A stretch of 64,000 nt of DNA, taken from assembly GCF_003144325.1 (NCBI RefSeq), contig NZ_PENS01000006.1, positions 124,001 to 188,000 of the forward strand, in the 5' to 3' direction. Position numbers and translations under genes: made by a program. The DNA is from Proteus terrae (GTDB lineage Bacteria; Pseudomonadota; Gammaproteobacteria; Enterobacterales; Enterobacteriaceae). A model generated the notes under the pieces. The model saw nothing but the letters and a program-made list of their open reading frames with translations, searched no databases and was not told the DNA's origin. Positions 11,047 through 20,794 of the stretch are shown here, in pieces; position 1 is the first letter of the stretch; each line of letters begins with the position of its first letter.

Positions 11047-13191
11047 GTGTCCCGTACAATTATGCTAGTCCCAACTGATACACGCGTAGGTTTAACCAGC
11101 GTCAGCTTGGGTGTTATCCGTTCTATGGAACAAAAAGGCGTTCGCCTTAGCGTGTTCAAGCCAATTGCACAACCTCGTGTAAAAGGCGCTTTAGATCAGA
11201 CAACTGCGATTATCCGCTCTCACTCCACTATTCAATCATCAGAACCTTTAAACATGGATTATGTTGAGTCTCTACTCAGCTCAAACCAAAAAGATGTTCT
11301 AATGGAAGAAATTGTTGCTAGATACCATGAAAACACCGCTGATGCAGAAGTTATTCTCATCGAAGGTCTGGTACCTATGCGTAAGCATCCTTTTGCACAA
11401 TCATTAAACTATGAAATTGCAAAAACATTAGGTGCTGAAATTGTTTTCGTTACTGCATTAGGTAACAACACTGTTGAACAGCTAAAAGAGCGTATCGAAT
11501 TTGCGCGTGCTGAATTTGGCGGTGTAAAAAACCAAAACATCACAGGCGTTATTGTTAACAAACTAAATGCACCTGTTGATGATCAAGGCCGTACTCGCCC
11601 TGACTTATCTGAAATCTTTGATGATTCAAGTAAAGCGATTATCTCTAATGTCGATTTAAAAACCATTGAAAAAAATAGCCCACTGCCTTTACTGGGTTGC
11701 ATTCCTTGGAACTTCGATTTAATCGCCACTCGTGCAACAGATATGGCAAAACACTTAAATGCGACTATCGTCAATAAAGGCGATATTGAAACCCGTCGTA
11801 TTAAGTCTGTGACTTTCTGTGCCCGTAGTATTCCACACATGTTAGAGCATTTCCGTCCAGGTTCACTTTTAGTGACTTCAGCGGATCGCCCAGACGTATT
11901 AGTTTCAGCGTGCCTTGCAGCAATGAATGGCGTGGAAATTGGTGCAATTCTACTAACAGGTGGCTACCAAATCGATGCACCAATCAAACAACTTTGTGAA
12001 CGTGCATTCGAAACTGGCTTACCAATCTTTATGGTTAATGCTAACACTTGGCAGACCTCTTTAAATCTGCAAAGCTTTAGCTTAGAAGTTCCTGCTGATG
12101 ACCATGAACGTATTGAAAAAATTCAGAACTACGTTGCTCAACATATCAATACACAATGGATTGATTCACTGACAGCTAACTCTGAACGCCCTAACCGTTT
12201 ATCACCACCAGCATTCCGTTATCAATTAACAGAATTAGCACGTAAAGCGAAAAAACGTATCGTTTTACCAGAAGGTGATGAGCCTCGTACTGTTAAAGCA
12301 GCAGCAATTTGTGCTGAGCGTGGTATCGCAACTTGCGTACTGTTAGGCGATCCTGAAGAAATTCGTCGTGTAGCAACTGCACAAGGTGTTGAATTAGGCA
12401 CAGGCATTGAGTTAGTCAATCCTAAAGAAGTACGTGAAATCTATGTACCTCGTTTAGTTGAACTGCGTAAAAATAAAGGTATGACAGAAGTTGTTGCTCG
12501 TGAACAGTTAGAAGATAACGTTGTTCTTGGCACATTAATGCTGGAAAAAGGTGAAGTAGACGGCCTAGTTTCTGGTGCTGTTCATACAACTGCTAACACT
12601 ATTCGCCCACCACTACAGTTAATCAAAACTGCACCAGGTAGCTCATTAGTGTCTTCTGTGTTCTTTATGCTGTTACCAGAACAAGTTTATGTTTATGGTG
12701 ACTGTGCAATTAACCCAGATCCAACAGCAGAACAACTGGCTGAAATCGCAATCCAATCTGCAGACTCTGCAATTGCATTCGGTATCGACCCTCGCGTTGC
12801 GATGATCTCTTATTCTACTGGTAACTCTGGTGCAGGTAGCGATGTAGAGAAAGTTCGTGAAGCGACACGTTTAGCACAAGAAAAACGCCCTGATCTGATG
12901 ATTGATGGTCCTTTACAATACGACGCAGCTGTTATGGCTGATGTTGCTAAATCTAAAGCGCCAAACTCACCAGTTGCAGGTAAAGCGACTGTGTTTATCT
13001 TCCCTGATCTGAACACCGGTAATACCACTTATAAAGCGGTACAACGTTCAGCTGACTTGGTTTCAATTGGACCAATGTTACAAGGTATGCGTAAACCAGT
13101 GAATGACCTTTCTCGTGGTGCATTAGTAGACGATATCGTCTACACCGTTGCGTTGACAGCAATTCAAGCAAGCCAACAAGAAAACGCATAA
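11047..13191 (+). CDS. pta: Phosphate acetyltransferase
   Basis: Converts acetyl-CoA and phosphate to acetyl phosphate and CoA. The long form of 714 residues has three parts: an N-terminal P-loop-like (BioD-like) domain, a central DRTGG domain (about 215-335, including [18 protein letters not shown]), and the C-terminal catalytic phosphotransacetylase domain (about 390-714, including [17 protein letters not shown] and [20 protein letters not shown]). I choose GTG 11047, with AAAGAGG nine bases upstream, because it gives the same start and length as E. coli; an ATG at 10975 would overlap the leader without a clear ribosome site. It ends at a strong terminator. Confidence 0.97.
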   Translation: MSRTIMLVPTDTRVGLTSVSLGVIRSMEQKGVRLSVFKPIAQPRVKGALDQTTAIIRSHSTIQSSEPLNMDYVESLLSSNQKDVLMEEIVARYHENTADAEVILIEGLVPMRKHPFAQSLNYEIAKTLGAEIVFVTALGNNTVEQLKERIEFARAEFGGVKNQNITGVIVNKLNAPVDDQGRTRPDLSEIFDDSSKAIISNVDLKTIEKNSPLPLLGCIPWNFDLIATRATDMAKHLNATIVNKGDIETRRIKSVTFCARSIPHMLEHFRPGSLLVTSADRPDVLVSACLAAMNGVEIGAILLTGGYQIDAPIKQLCERAFETGLPIFMVNANTWQTSLNLQSFSLEVPADDHERIEKIQNYVAQHINTQWIDSLTANSERPNRLSPPAFRYQLTELARKAKKRIVLPEGDEPRTVKAAAICAERGIATCVLLGDPEEIRRVATAQGVELGTGIELVNPKEVREIYVPRLVELRKNKGMTEVVAREQLEDNVVLGTLMLEKGEVDGLVSGAVHTTANTIRPPLQLIKTAPGSSLVSSVFFMLLPEQVYVYGDCAINPDPTAEQLAEIAIQSADSAIAFGIDPRVAMISYSTGNSGAGSDVEKVREATRLAQEKRPDLMIDGPLQYDAAVMADVAKSKAPNSPVAGKATVFIFPDLNTGNTTYKAVQRSADLVSIGPMLQGMRKPVNDLSRGALVDDIVYTVALTAIQASQQENA

Positions 13192-13218
13192 TTATTGAAG
13201 TTCGCTTCAAATAAAAAA

Positions 13219-13252
13219 ACGCCAGATGATTGATTTCATCTGGCGTTTTTTT
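13219..13252 (+). terminator. ackA-pta terminator
   Basis: Perfect stem ACGCCAGATGA/TCATCTGGCGT with a short loop and a run of seven T, 28 bases after the pta stop. Confidence 0.93.
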
Positions 13253-13547
13253 ATTCTACAGATTTCTTATTTGACTAAAATCCGAGGCAATCTCAAAACA
13301 GACAACTTGATTCTGTCTCCGTTATAAAGGAGTGTCAAGAGAAATGACTAAGCTTGCCCTATTAGAGCTGATTAACAGTTTTGTGTTTTGCTTTACTGAA
13401 ACATGAAAGATTATGTTCTTTTAATATCAGTAGTGGCGACACCGTAGTTCAAGCTATTTTATCTTGCGATAAATAGTTTTGTGGGGGTAAATTCCCCCAC
13501 AATTTCTCTCGAAAGTTATTGAGATTGGTGATCACAAGCATCCTACT
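13253..13547. other. Intergenic region with a strong GC-rich inverted repeat
   Basis: No gene is seen. A very stable hairpin, TTGTGGGGG/CCCCCACAA, occupies 13479-13502, about 50 bases downstream of the racemase stop on the minus strand. It lacks a clear T run on either strand, so it may act as a 3'-end stabiliser or a weak terminator of the racemase transcript. Confidence 0.5.
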
Positions 13548-14771
13548 TTAATCCACTAACACACGCTGATTGGTCGCACCCCACAAAATCGACATCTCTG
13601 TAAATAATGCACCACTAATATCTTCAACCTCTTCAGCGGTGATCTCTGCATTACCTTGCTTACCAAAAAACACGACTTCATCCCCTGATTTGATATTTTT
13701 AAGATCAGTAATATCAACAATCACCGTATTCATTGATGTTTTACCTAAAACAGGCACACGTTGGCCACCAATTAAAGCATGCCCTGCATTACTAAAGACT
13801 CGACGATAACCATCTGCATAACCGACAGGAATATTAGCTAATACTGAGTCACGTTTTAGTGTGTAAGTGCGATCATAACCAACAGTATTTCCTTTAGGAT
13901 AATAATTGATTGAGGCAATATTGGATTTAAAAGTCATAACACGTTTGTAATCTGTACTTGCGATGGTATCACCATAAAAAATCCCGCCTACACGTACCAT
14001 ATCTAGCCATGATTCAGGGACGGTAATTGTGGCAAAAGTATTTGCCATATGCAGAGTAACGTCTTTACGATTTAGCCCAGTAACATCCAATACCTTTTGT
14101 GATTGCTGTTTAAAACGAGCGAGATCTTCTCTTACTTTATCCGCATCTTCTTCAGGATAATGAGACATAATGCCAACCACTTTAAGGTTAGCTAATTGAG
14201 TAATTTGCTTCGCCTCTTCGAGCCCCGCATTGTTATTAACTTCTAAACCATTACGAGACATTCCACCTGAGTTTAAGGCAAGATGAATAGGGATCACTTT
14301 ATTTTGTTGTTTAGCAATGGCATCTAATTTCTTAGCCATATCTAAGTTACCAATCAATTCTTCCACGTTATAGCTTGTCGCCTGAGCCATTTCTTGCTCA
14401 GTGGCATTACGTACACGCATTAAACGACCTTGAAATCCTAGATCACGAACTTCTTTTAGCTCTTGGTTATTCGTTACACCAATACATTGCACATTATTTT
14501 CAATCATAACAGGTGCAACTAATGATAAATCATGTCCATATGCATCGCCTTTTAAAACAGCACAAAGCGAGGATTTATCACCTAAAAATGATTGGACTTT
14601 TTTCACATTAAAATCGAGCGCACTACGTGAGATTTCAATCCATGAGTTATTCACAATTACCGGTTGAACCTGAGCTGTTTGAGTCGCTGGTAGATTGTGA
14701 TTAACTGGTTGTTGGCAAGCAGTGATAACAAAAAGTGGTAACAACGCAAGATATCGAATACCAAAAGACAT
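13548..14771 (-). CDS. Exported lipoprotein alanine / broad-specificity amino acid racemase
   Basis: PLP-dependent fold-type III racemase of 407 residues. The N-terminus is a lipoprotein signal: a positive start, a hydrophobic core and the lipobox ITAC with Cys19 as the modified residue, so the enzyme should act in the periplasm, unlike the cytosolic Alr or DadX. The PLP lysine is Lys74 in [11 protein letters not shown]; the second catalytic residue is the Tyr in [15 protein letters not shown]. The C-terminal beta domain has [17 protein letters not shown]. Exported family members (Bsr/BAR type) racemise several amino acids, so alanine may not be the sole substrate. The region downstream of the PTS operon and upstream of this gene holds a lone CRISPR-like repeat. 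Confidence 0.85.
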   Translation of the reverse strand: MSFGIRYLALLPLFVITACQQPVNHNLPATQTAQVQPVIVNNSWIEISRSALDFNVKKVQSFLGDKSSLCAVLKGDAYGHDLSLVAPVMIENNVQCIGVTNNQELKEVRDLGFQGRLMRVRNATEQEMAQATSYNVEELIGNLDMAKKLDAIAKQQNKVIPIHLALNSGGMSRNGLEVNNNAGLEEAKQITQLANLKVVGIMSHYPEEDADKVREDLARFKQQSQKVLDVTGLNRKDVTLHMANTFATITVPESWLDMVRVGGIFYGDTIASTDYKRVMTFKSNIASINYYPKGNTVGYDRTYTLKRDSVLANIPVGYADGYRRVFSNAGHALIGGQRVPVLGKTSMNTVIVDITDLKNIKSGDEVVFFGKQGNAEITAEEVEDISGALFTEMSILWGATNQRVLVD

Positions 14772-14959
14772 CTTCTTTTTCCTTAGTGATTGTGATGTTA
14801 AACCTATTTTTATAATTAATTAGGTACGAAAATATACACATCGTGAATATTCACTCAGGATAATAGCATTATTATTCATAAAATAAACATATTAATTCAA
14901 AATGATATATGTATCAGCCAATGACGAAAGTGAATAGAAAAGGGAAAGAAAATTATAGG

Positions 14960-14980
14960 TGTGATCTCTGTAGGAAACGC
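14960..14980 (-). repeat. Copy of the att-like 21-mer abutting the CRISPR-like repeat
   Basis: Read on the minus strand, these 21 bases start GCGTTTCCTACAGA and match 18 of 21 positions of the sequence at 53720-53740 and 12 of 13 of the core at 56867-56879. They begin exactly where the 29-base CRISPR-like repeat ends, that is, in the place of a spacer. In the other direction they look like a tRNA 3' end with CCA. Confidence 0.5.
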
Positions 14981-15009
14981 CAGTCTATCCCCGTGCATAC
15001 GGGGAACAC
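14981..15009 (-). CRISPR. Solitary type I-E-like CRISPR repeat
   Basis: Exactly 29 bases on the minus strand with the layout of type I-E repeats: GTGTTCCCCG, a six-base loop region, then CGGGGATAGACTG. It can fold into a CCCCGT/ACGGGG stem. E. coli I-E repeats have the same G-GTTCCCCG...CGGGGATA-AC-G pattern. I looked 61 bases to either side and found no second copy, and no cas gene is in the window. An AT-rich stretch that could resemble a leader lies upstream on the minus strand. It may be an array remnant, a repeat-bearing regulatory RNA, or a single-repeat seed array. Confidence 0.7.
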
Positions 15010-15070
15010 TCTAATCATAATATATTGAATATATAAAAGAAATTTAAGTGCATTATTTCTACCAAAAAAA

Positions 15071-15096
15071 TGCCCGACTGATTAAAAAGTCGAGCA
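15071..15096 (-). terminator. PTS operon terminator
   Basis: Stem TGCTCGACT/AGTCGGGCA (with a G-T pair) on the minus strand followed by a run of seven T (complement of 15064-15070), 30 bases after the EIIC stop. Confidence 0.85.
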
Positions 15097-15124
15097 TCTA
15101 TTAAAATTCAATAAATAAATACTA

Positions 15125-16381
15125 TCAACGAACAATAATACCTAACAGAATACCGATAACACCGAAATCTGCATCACTAAATGTAGTGTTAGCAATACCG
15201 ATATCACCAAGTACTGGTAATAGGAACACAGGTAAGAACGTGATTAATAAACCTTGAACGAATGCGCCTAAAATCGCACCACGACGTCCACCGGTTGCAT
15301 TACCAAATACCCCAGCCGTTGCACCCACAAAGAAGTGAGGAACCACACCAGGAATTATTACTGTCCAATCTAAGGCATACAGAATAAACATGCCGATAAC
15401 ACCCGCAGCAAAGCTACTTAAAAAACCTACTAATACTGCATTAGGTGCATAAGGGAATACAACTGGGCAATCTAACGCTGGTTTTGCATTAGGGACTAAC
15501 TTATCTGAAATACCTTTAAATGCAGGAACTATCTCAGCAATAACCATACGCACACCTTGCAGAATAATATAAACACCTGCTGCAAAGGTTATAGATTGCA
15601 TTAACGAGAACATAAACCAGTTTTTACCACCACTGACTTCACGAACAAAAGCATCGCCCGCAAATAAACATGTAATGATAAAGATAATGCCCATAGTGAA
15701 GGCAATAGCAACTGGCGTATCACGTAAAAATAGTAAGCTTTTAGGAACATTCATCTCTTCTGTTGAATGCTCTTTATTACCAAATTTACTGCCGATAAAG
15801 CCCGCAACAACATAAGAAATAGTTGAGAAGTGCCCTAATGCAACATCGTCAGAGCCAGTGATTTTTTTCATATAAGGATGTGCAATGGCAGGGAAAAATA
15901 CCATTGAAATCCCAACAACTAATGAACCAACCGCAACTAATACTGTGCCTTCTAAGCCCGCAGTTGCCAAAATAACTGCCACCATCATTGACATAAATAA
16001 TGTATGGTGACCAGTTAAGAAAATAAATTTCCACGGCGTTAAACGTGCAATTAAGATATTAATCAACATGGCAAAAAACATAATTAATGCCATCTCTTTA
16101 CCAAAGCTTTTTTGTGCAATAGAGACAATAGCCTCGTTATTAGGCACAACACCTTGAATACCGAATGCATGTTGGAAAATCGTTGAGAAATCACCCAGTG
16201 AGTTAATTACAAGACCTGCACCAGCACCTAAAATCACAAAACCCATAATGGTTTTTACGGTGCCTTTAATACATTCTGTAACTGGTTTTTTCTGGGCAAT
16301 TAAACCAATCAATGCAATCAAACCCACTAAAATAGCCGGCTCTGAAAGCACATCACTCATTAGAAAGCGGAAAAAGTCCAT
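15125..16381 (-). CDS. PTS ascorbate-family EIIC component (UlaA/SgaT-like)
   Basis: Integral membrane sugar-translocation subunit of 418 residues with about ten or more hydrophobic segments, of the ascorbate-Gat PTS superfamily. The stretch TGHHTLFMSMMVAVIL and the GNATGGRRGAILGAF segment near residue 360 are typical of UlaA-like proteins. The ATG at 16381 follows GGAGCC. It is the last gene of an IIA-IIB-IIC operon ending in a terminator. No ascorbate or pentose catabolic enzyme (UlaD, UlaE, UlaF, UlaG) is nearby, so the true substrate is open. Confidence 0.88.
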   Translation of the reverse strand: MDFFRFLMSDVLSEPAILVGLIALIGLIAQKKPVTECIKGTVKTIMGFVILGAGAGLVINSLGDFSTIFQHAFGIQGVVPNNEAIVSIAQKSFGKEMALIMFFAMLINILIARLTPWKFIFLTGHHTLFMSMMVAVILATAGLEGTVLVAVGSLVVGISMVFFPAIAHPYMKKITGSDDVALGHFSTISYVVAGFIGSKFGNKEHSTEEMNVPKSLLFLRDTPVAIAFTMGIIFIITCLFAGDAFVREVSGGKNWFMFSLMQSITFAAGVYIILQGVRMVIAEIVPAFKGISDKLVPNAKPALDCPVVFPYAPNAVLVGFLSSFAAGVIGMFILYALDWTVIIPGVVPHFFVGATAGVFGNATGGRRGAILGAFVQGLLITFLPVFLLPVLGDIGIANTTFSDADFGVIGILLGIIVR

Positions 16382-16391
16382 GATAGGCTCC

Positions 16392-16679
16392 TTATAACGC
16401 GCCTAATTCACGTAATGCGGCAGAAAGCTTCTCTTTCATAGCCACTTTATCAATCATGTTGTCCAGTGAAACAACCTTTCCATTTACCGCTTGTGAATTA
16501 AGTTGCTCAGCAATATCGCGTGTACCTACATAGATATCACTTGGTGTGCCTTTTGCTGAACCCAGATCAACGTGATCCACTTCTGCATTCACAGCAAGAT
16601 CTTTTAGGATGCTTTTGATGCTCATTTCCATCATTAAGCTACTACCTAAACCATTTCCACACACAACAGTAATTTTCAT
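16392..16679 (-). CDS. PTS ascorbate-family EIIB component
   Basis: Cytosolic phosphotransfer subunit of 95 residues, the size of UlaB/SgaB. The phospho-acceptor is Cys7 in VVCGNGLGSSLMME, the usual P-loop of this EIIB class. It accepts phosphate from EIIA (next gene upstream) and passes it to the sugar bound by EIIC. The ATG at 16679 follows AAGGGGAA; ten bases separate its stop from the EIIC start. Confidence 0.92.
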   Translation of the reverse strand: MKITVVCGNGLGSSLMMEMSIKSILKDLAVNAEVDHVDLGSAKGTPSDIYVGTRDIAEQLNSQAVNGKVVSLDNMIDKVAMKEKLSAALRELGAL

Positions 16680-16708
16680 GATATTCCCCTTGGTAATTTA
16701 AATCGTCA

Positions 16709-17152
16709 TTAATAGTTGTTGATAACGGCTAATACATCCGCTTTGCTTTTCGCATTAAATAGCTTTTGAATATCAGTGTCGTTATCAAAAAGTTCGGCTA
16801 ATTTCATAATGGCATTAATATGGCTATCGTTATCTGTTGCAGCCAAAACAATCAGTAATTTCACAGGATCGTTTTCATCAGCACCAAACTCAACACCTTG
16901 CTCAACAATAGTTAATGCAAGAGAAAGTTGATTAACACCATCCTCAGGACGTGCATGAGGCATCGCAATGCCTGGACCTAATACATAATATGGCCCGATT
17001 TTTTCGTGTGATTTATAAATTGCATCGATATAACGAGGTTCAATACAACCTTTATCAATTAATGGCTGACACGCTACTTTAACGGCTTCTCGCCAATCGC
17101 TAACGTTTGGAACCACTTGCACCACATCCGGTGTTAATAACGTTTTAAGCAT
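16709..17152 (-). CDS. PTS EIIA component (mannitol/fructose-type, UlaC-like)
   Basis: Cytosolic EIIA of 147 residues, first gene of the PTS operon. The phosphorylated His is His66 in LGPGIAMPHARPEDG, the classical EIIA(Ntr/Fru/Mtl) signature. It receives phosphate from HPr. The ATG at 17152 is preceded by GAGG. Two LacI-type palindromes lie just upstream, so the operon is likely controlled by the divergent LacI-family gene. Confidence 0.92.
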   Translation of the reverse strand: MLKTLLTPDVVQVVPNVSDWREAVKVACQPLIDKGCIEPRYIDAIYKSHEKIGPYYVLGPGIAMPHARPEDGVNQLSLALTIVEQGVEFGADENDPVKLLIVLAATDNDSHINAIMKLAELFDNDTDIQKLFNAKSKADVLAVINNY

Positions 17153-17210
17153 ATTTGTAACCTCAATAAGACTCTTTTTGAGCTTCGTTATTAAGGATAG
17201 TAATCATTAA

Positions 17211-17258
17211 TGGTAGCGCTATCTAGATAGATCATTCGTAATTGTGATAGCGCTATCA
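17211..17258. promoter_or_regulatory. Two LacI-family operator palindromes
   Basis: A perfect 14-base palindrome TGATAGCGCTATCA lies at 17245-17258, and a near-copy TGGTAGCGCTATCT at 17211-17224. Their centres are 34 bases apart, about three helical turns, which would allow cooperative or looped binding. AGCGCT centres are typical of the GntR/LacI branch. They lie between the divergent PTS operon and the LacI-family gene. Confidence 0.85.
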
Positions 17259-17379
17259 TTTTAATGAAATGTTAATTGCAGAAAATGCCAACAATTGACA
17301 CTGTATTGTTTCAGCATAATGGGAAAATTTCAGGTAGGATCTGCGGTTAATAAAATAGGCTAAGCAAGCATAATCACAA

Positions 17380-18426
17380 ATGATCAAAACACGTAAGCGC
17401 CGAAATACAGGTCGCGTCACATTACAAGATGTCGCTAAACATGCAGGAGTCGGTTCAATGACCGTTTCTCGTGCATTGCGAACCCCTGAATTAGTTTCTG
17501 ATAAGTTACGAGAAAAAGTTAATCAAGCAGTAGAAGAGCTTGGCTATATTCCTAATGCTTCAGCAGGTGCTTTAGCTTCAGCACAAAGCCATATTATTGC
17601 TGTACTGTTGCCCTCTTTTACAGATAGAGCCAGTGCGGATTTTATGCAGTCTTTGCAACAAATACTCAATCGTCATCAGTATCAAATTTTAGTCGGTTGT
17701 TATGAACATCAGCCTCATAAAGCTAGCGATGTGATCAATATGCTATTGCAAAGTAATCCTGCTGCATTGGTTGCCTTTGGTTCACAGCTTAGCCCAACTC
17801 ATTTTTTACATATCAGTAATGCCAATGTGCCTGTTGTCAGTGTCGCCAGCCAATCGGATGAACAGGCAGCAATTAGTATCGATTGTTCTTATGAGCAAGC
17901 CGCATATGATTTAACAAACCATTTAGTCACCCAAGGAAAACGTTGTATTGGCTATATTGGTGCGTTACAAGGGCAACGCCTGCACCACCAGCAAATAACA
18001 GGTTGGTCACGAGCATTACTCAAAAATTATTTAAACGCTGAACAAAGCGTCACCACGCCCGATCCCGCTTCTATGGCATATGGGCGACAAGCATTAACAG
18101 AGATTTTATTGCGCCAACCGGAACTAGATGCTGTTATTTGTAGTCATGAAAGTATTGCGCTAGGTATGATTTTTGAGTGTCAACGTCGATTAATTAAGAT
18201 CCCACAAGATCTAGCTATTGCTTGTTTAGAAGGCTCTGAAAATAGCGATCAGATATCTCCTTCTCTCACATCAATTCGTTTTGATTATCACAAAATGGGA
18301 AAAGAGGCGGGAAAACATCTGATAGCACTTTTACAACGTTTGAGAGACGAAGATGATAACGCTATATTCGAAGATACCGTTATCAACTATGCTTATCGAT
18401 TTGAACTAGGGCAAAGTACCCCTTAA
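17380..18426 (+). CDS. LacI-family transcriptional regulator of the PTS operon
   Basis: 348-residue repressor. The helix-turn-helix is in [21 protein letters not shown] (about residues 13-33), with the hinge helix [12 protein letters not shown] near 53-64, followed by a periplasmic-binding-protein-like effector domain. It resembles the GntR gluconate repressor branch, which agrees with the AGCGCT-centred operators in front of it. Divergent orientation to the ascorbate-type PTS operon suggests local control; the inducer is unknown. Its stop codon overlaps the stop of convergent yfcD in a TTAA. Confidence 0.9.
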   Translation: MIKTRKRRNTGRVTLQDVAKHAGVGSMTVSRALRTPELVSDKLREKVNQAVEELGYIPNASAGALASAQSHIIAVLLPSFTDRASADFMQSLQQILNRHQYQILVGCYEHQPHKASDVINMLLQSNPAALVAFGSQLSPTHFLHISNANVPVVSVASQSDEQAAISIDCSYEQAAYDLTNHLVTQGKRCIGYIGALQGQRLHHQQITGWSRALLKNYLNAEQSVTTPDPASMAYGRQALTEILLRQPELDAVICSHESIALGMIFECQRRLIKIPQDLAIACLEGSENSDQISPSLTSIRFDYHKMGKEAGKHLIALLQRLRDEDDNAIFEDTVINYAYRFELGQSTP

Positions 18427-18965
18427 TCTACTGTTTCTCTACTTTCTAGGCGTGTACTGTTGTTACGCGTTAACCAAAGAGAAAGCGCTTTTAATGAATC
18501 CGGTGTGAATTCATCACAACGTTCAGTAATTTCAGAGGGAGTTAACCAACACACTTCCTCAATTTCTTCTGCTTGCAGTGCGAAAGGCCCATGAGAAACA
18601 CAACTAAACAGACTTCCCCATACACGACAACTTTCATCATCATAATAAAATTGGCCATGCTCAGCAAAAGGGACACCAGCAATACCTAATTCTTCTTCTG
18701 CTTCACGACGTGCACTTTCAAGTAAATTCTCACCTTGTTGAACTACACCACCCGCAGTAGCATCCAACCAACCAGGATAAAAATCTTTTGTTTCAGTTCT
18801 TCGCTGTGCCAAGATTTTTCCCATTCCATCATGAACCACGATATAAGTTGCTCTATGTCTTAGGTTTTCAGCTCGCATTTGTTGACGTGTTGCTTGTGCA
18901 ACGACTTCATTTTTATCATCAACAATATCAACCCATTCAACCAATGCCGTCTTTTCTTGTTCCAT
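18423..18965 (-). CDS. yfcD: Nudix hydrolase YfcD
   Basis: Cytosolic Nudix-family hydrolase of about 180 residues, orthologous by sequence and position to E. coli YfcD. The Nudix box is intact: [20 protein letters not shown] continuing to ELGI (about residues 73-96). [20 protein letters not shown] precedes it. The substrate is not known. I choose ATG 18965, matching the E. coli MEQ start, with AAGG about ten bases upstream; a TTG three codons earlier is possible. It overlaps the convergent LacI-family gene by four bases. Confidence 0.93.
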   Translation of the reverse strand: MEQEKTALVEWVDIVDDKNEVVAQATRQQMRAENLRHRATYIVVHDGMGKILAQRRTETKDFYPGWLDATAGGVVQQGENLLESARREAEEELGIAGVPFAEHGQFYYDDESCRVWGSLFSCVSHGPFALQAEEIEEVCWLTPSEITERCDEFTPDSLKALSLWLTRNNSTRLESRETVD

Positions 18966-19163
18966 CCTCAACAAACCTTTTTTAACCGATACTAAACGAT
19001 CGTAATTTTTATCCTGAATATACCAAAATCACTATTTTTCACCACTACAATAATCATACGTGACTTGTTTTATCCATCTTGCGCTTTTTTGCTTTTTATG
19101 ATGTTAGAAGGCAGACTGTGATTATCTTATGTATTTAGTGCCTACTTTATTTTGGAGCTTTTT

Positions 19164-19781
19164 ATGATTGACTTATATTATGCAGATACCCCAAATGGCC
19201 AAAAAATAACGCTTTTTCTTGAAGAAACAGGCATACCTTATCAGTTACATCGCATTGATATTAGTAAAGGCGATCAATTTAAGCCTGAATTTTTAGCAAT
19301 TTCACCCAATAATAAAATTCCCGCTATTGTAGATAACTCACCGGTTGATGGGGGTGAACCTATCTCTATTTTTGAATCAGGTGCTATTCTTATCTATCTA
19401 GCTGAAAAAAGTGGCAAATTGATTAGCCAAAATTTACGAGAAAAAACAACACAACTACAATGGCTGTTTTGGCAAGTGGGTGGATTTGGCCCAATGTTGG
19501 GGCAAAATCATCACTTCACTCGTTATGCCACAGAAAAAGTCCCTTATGCGATTAAACGTTATACTGAAGAAACACAGCGTTTATATAGCGTATTAGAGAA
19601 AAGGTTAGCGCAATCACCTTACCTTGGTGGACAAGAGTACAGCATCGCGGATATCGCCACATATACATGGGTTCGTCGACACGAACATCATAACATTGAT
19701 TTGGCAAATTACCCTGCGGTAGAAAAATGGCAAAACAACATTACCCAACGCCCAGCTGCGAAAAAACTCTTTGGTGAATAA
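19164..19781 (+). CDS. yfcG: Glutathione S-transferase-like disulfide reductase YfcG
   Basis: Member of the Nu-class glutathione S-transferases, 205 residues. E. coli YfcG has glutathione-dependent disulfide-bond reductase activity. The N-terminal thioredoxin-like domain begins MIDLYYADTPNGQKITLFLEE and holds the glutathione-binding FESGAILIYLAEK; the C-terminal helical domain has LQWLFWQVGGFGPMLGQNHH and the YSIADIATYTWV motif. ATG 19164 follows GGAG and equals the E. coli start. The C-terminus is slightly shorter than in E. coli. Confidence 0.93.
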   Translation: MIDLYYADTPNGQKITLFLEETGIPYQLHRIDISKGDQFKPEFLAISPNNKIPAIVDNSPVDGGEPISIFESGAILIYLAEKSGKLISQNLREKTTQLQWLFWQVGGFGPMLGQNHHFTRYATEKVPYAIKRYTEETQRLYSVLEKRLAQSPYLGGQEYSIADIATYTWVRRHEHHNIDLANYPAVEKWQNNITQRPAAKKLFGE

Positions 19782-19844
19782 ACGCAATTCATATATCAGG
19801 ATGATATTTATTCTTTATTAGGCAAGATGATCAGGAGGATGGTG

Positions 19845-20750
19845 ATGAAAATACTTATTACAGGTGGTACAGGATTAATTGGCAAAGCATTAGTGTGCGA
19901 ACTTGCACTATCTAATAATGATATTACGGTGCTTTCTCGTTCACCTCAAAAAGTCTATTCGCATTTTTGTAATGAGATCACCTGTTGGACTCAACTCAAC
20001 GATAAACAAAATCTTAATGAGTTTGATGCCATTATTAATCTTGCTGGAGAGCCTATTGCTGATAACCGTTGGACACCTTCTCAAAAACAGAAACTCGTTA
20101 ATAGCCGTTGTCATTTAACCCAGAAATTGGTTGATTTAATTAAAGCCAGTGATCCCCCCCCTGCTGTTTTTATTTCTGGCTCAGCGGTGGGATTTTATGG
20201 TGATCAAGGTGATACTCGAGTCACTGAAGAAACACCAGCAAATCCAGAGTTTACACATGAGCTTTGTGCAAAATGGGAACGTATTGCACTTGAGGCTCAA
20301 ACACCATTAACACGAGTTTGCTTGTTACGTACAGGGATTGTACTTTCAACACTCGGTGGCGCGTTGCCTAAAATGAGCAAACCCTTTAAGCTAGGGTTAG
20401 GTGGCAAATTGGGAAGTGGGAAACAATATATGCCGTGGATCCATATTGATGATATGGTCAATGCGATTATTTTCTTGCTTAAGAACCAAGATACTAAAGG
20501 CGCTTTTAACTTAACAGCACCTGATCCTGTACAAAATAAAGAATTTACTCGTCTATTAGGAAAAGCCTTTAATCGCCCAGCCTTAATGACAGTGCCTGAA
20601 AGCATATTACGTTTAGTGATGGGAGAAAGCGCCACATTAGTGTTAGGTGGGCAACAAGCCATTCCTGAAAAACTACTTAATGCTGGCTTTAAATTTCGCT
20701 ACCCACATTTAGAAGAGGCATTAAAAGATATTATTACCACAGGAAAATAA
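19845..20750 (+). CDS. yfcH: NAD(P)-dependent epimerase-like protein YfcH
   Basis: Extended short-chain dehydrogenase of the SulA-like/TIGR01777 epimerase group, 301 residues. The Rossmann motif MKILITGGTGLIGKAL is at the N-terminus, followed by INLAGEPIADNRW and GSAVGFYGDQGD, as in E. coli YfcH. The family is widespread; the substrate is unknown. ATG 19845 has a perfect AGGAGG six bases upstream, which decides against the ATG at 19827. It follows yfcG by 63 bases and may be co-transcribed. Confidence 0.92.
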   Translation: MKILITGGTGLIGKALVCELALSNNDITVLSRSPQKVYSHFCNEITCWTQLNDKQNLNEFDAIINLAGEPIADNRWTPSQKQKLVNSRCHLTQKLVDLIKASDPPPAVFISGSAVGFYGDQGDTRVTEETPANPEFTHELCAKWERIALEAQTPLTRVCLLRTGIVLSTLGGALPKMSKPFKLGLGGKLGSGKQYMPWIHIDDMVNAIIFLLKNQDTKGAFNLTAPDPVQNKEFTRLLGKAFNRPALMTVPESILRLVMGESATLVLGGQQAIPEKLLNAGFKFRYPHLEEALKDIITTGK

Positions 20751-20794
20751 TCTCTTTTTATCCCAAATAGATATTCTACCGAATAGATACTCTA

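Noticed and set aside
13479-13502. Calling the GTGGGGG/CCCCCAC hairpin an intrinsic terminator of the racemase gene
   Set aside because: There is no T run after the stem on either strand; listed as a hairpin only.
14940-15070. A CRISPR array
   Set aside because: Only one repeat copy is present; no second repeat at the 61-base period and no cas genes in the window.
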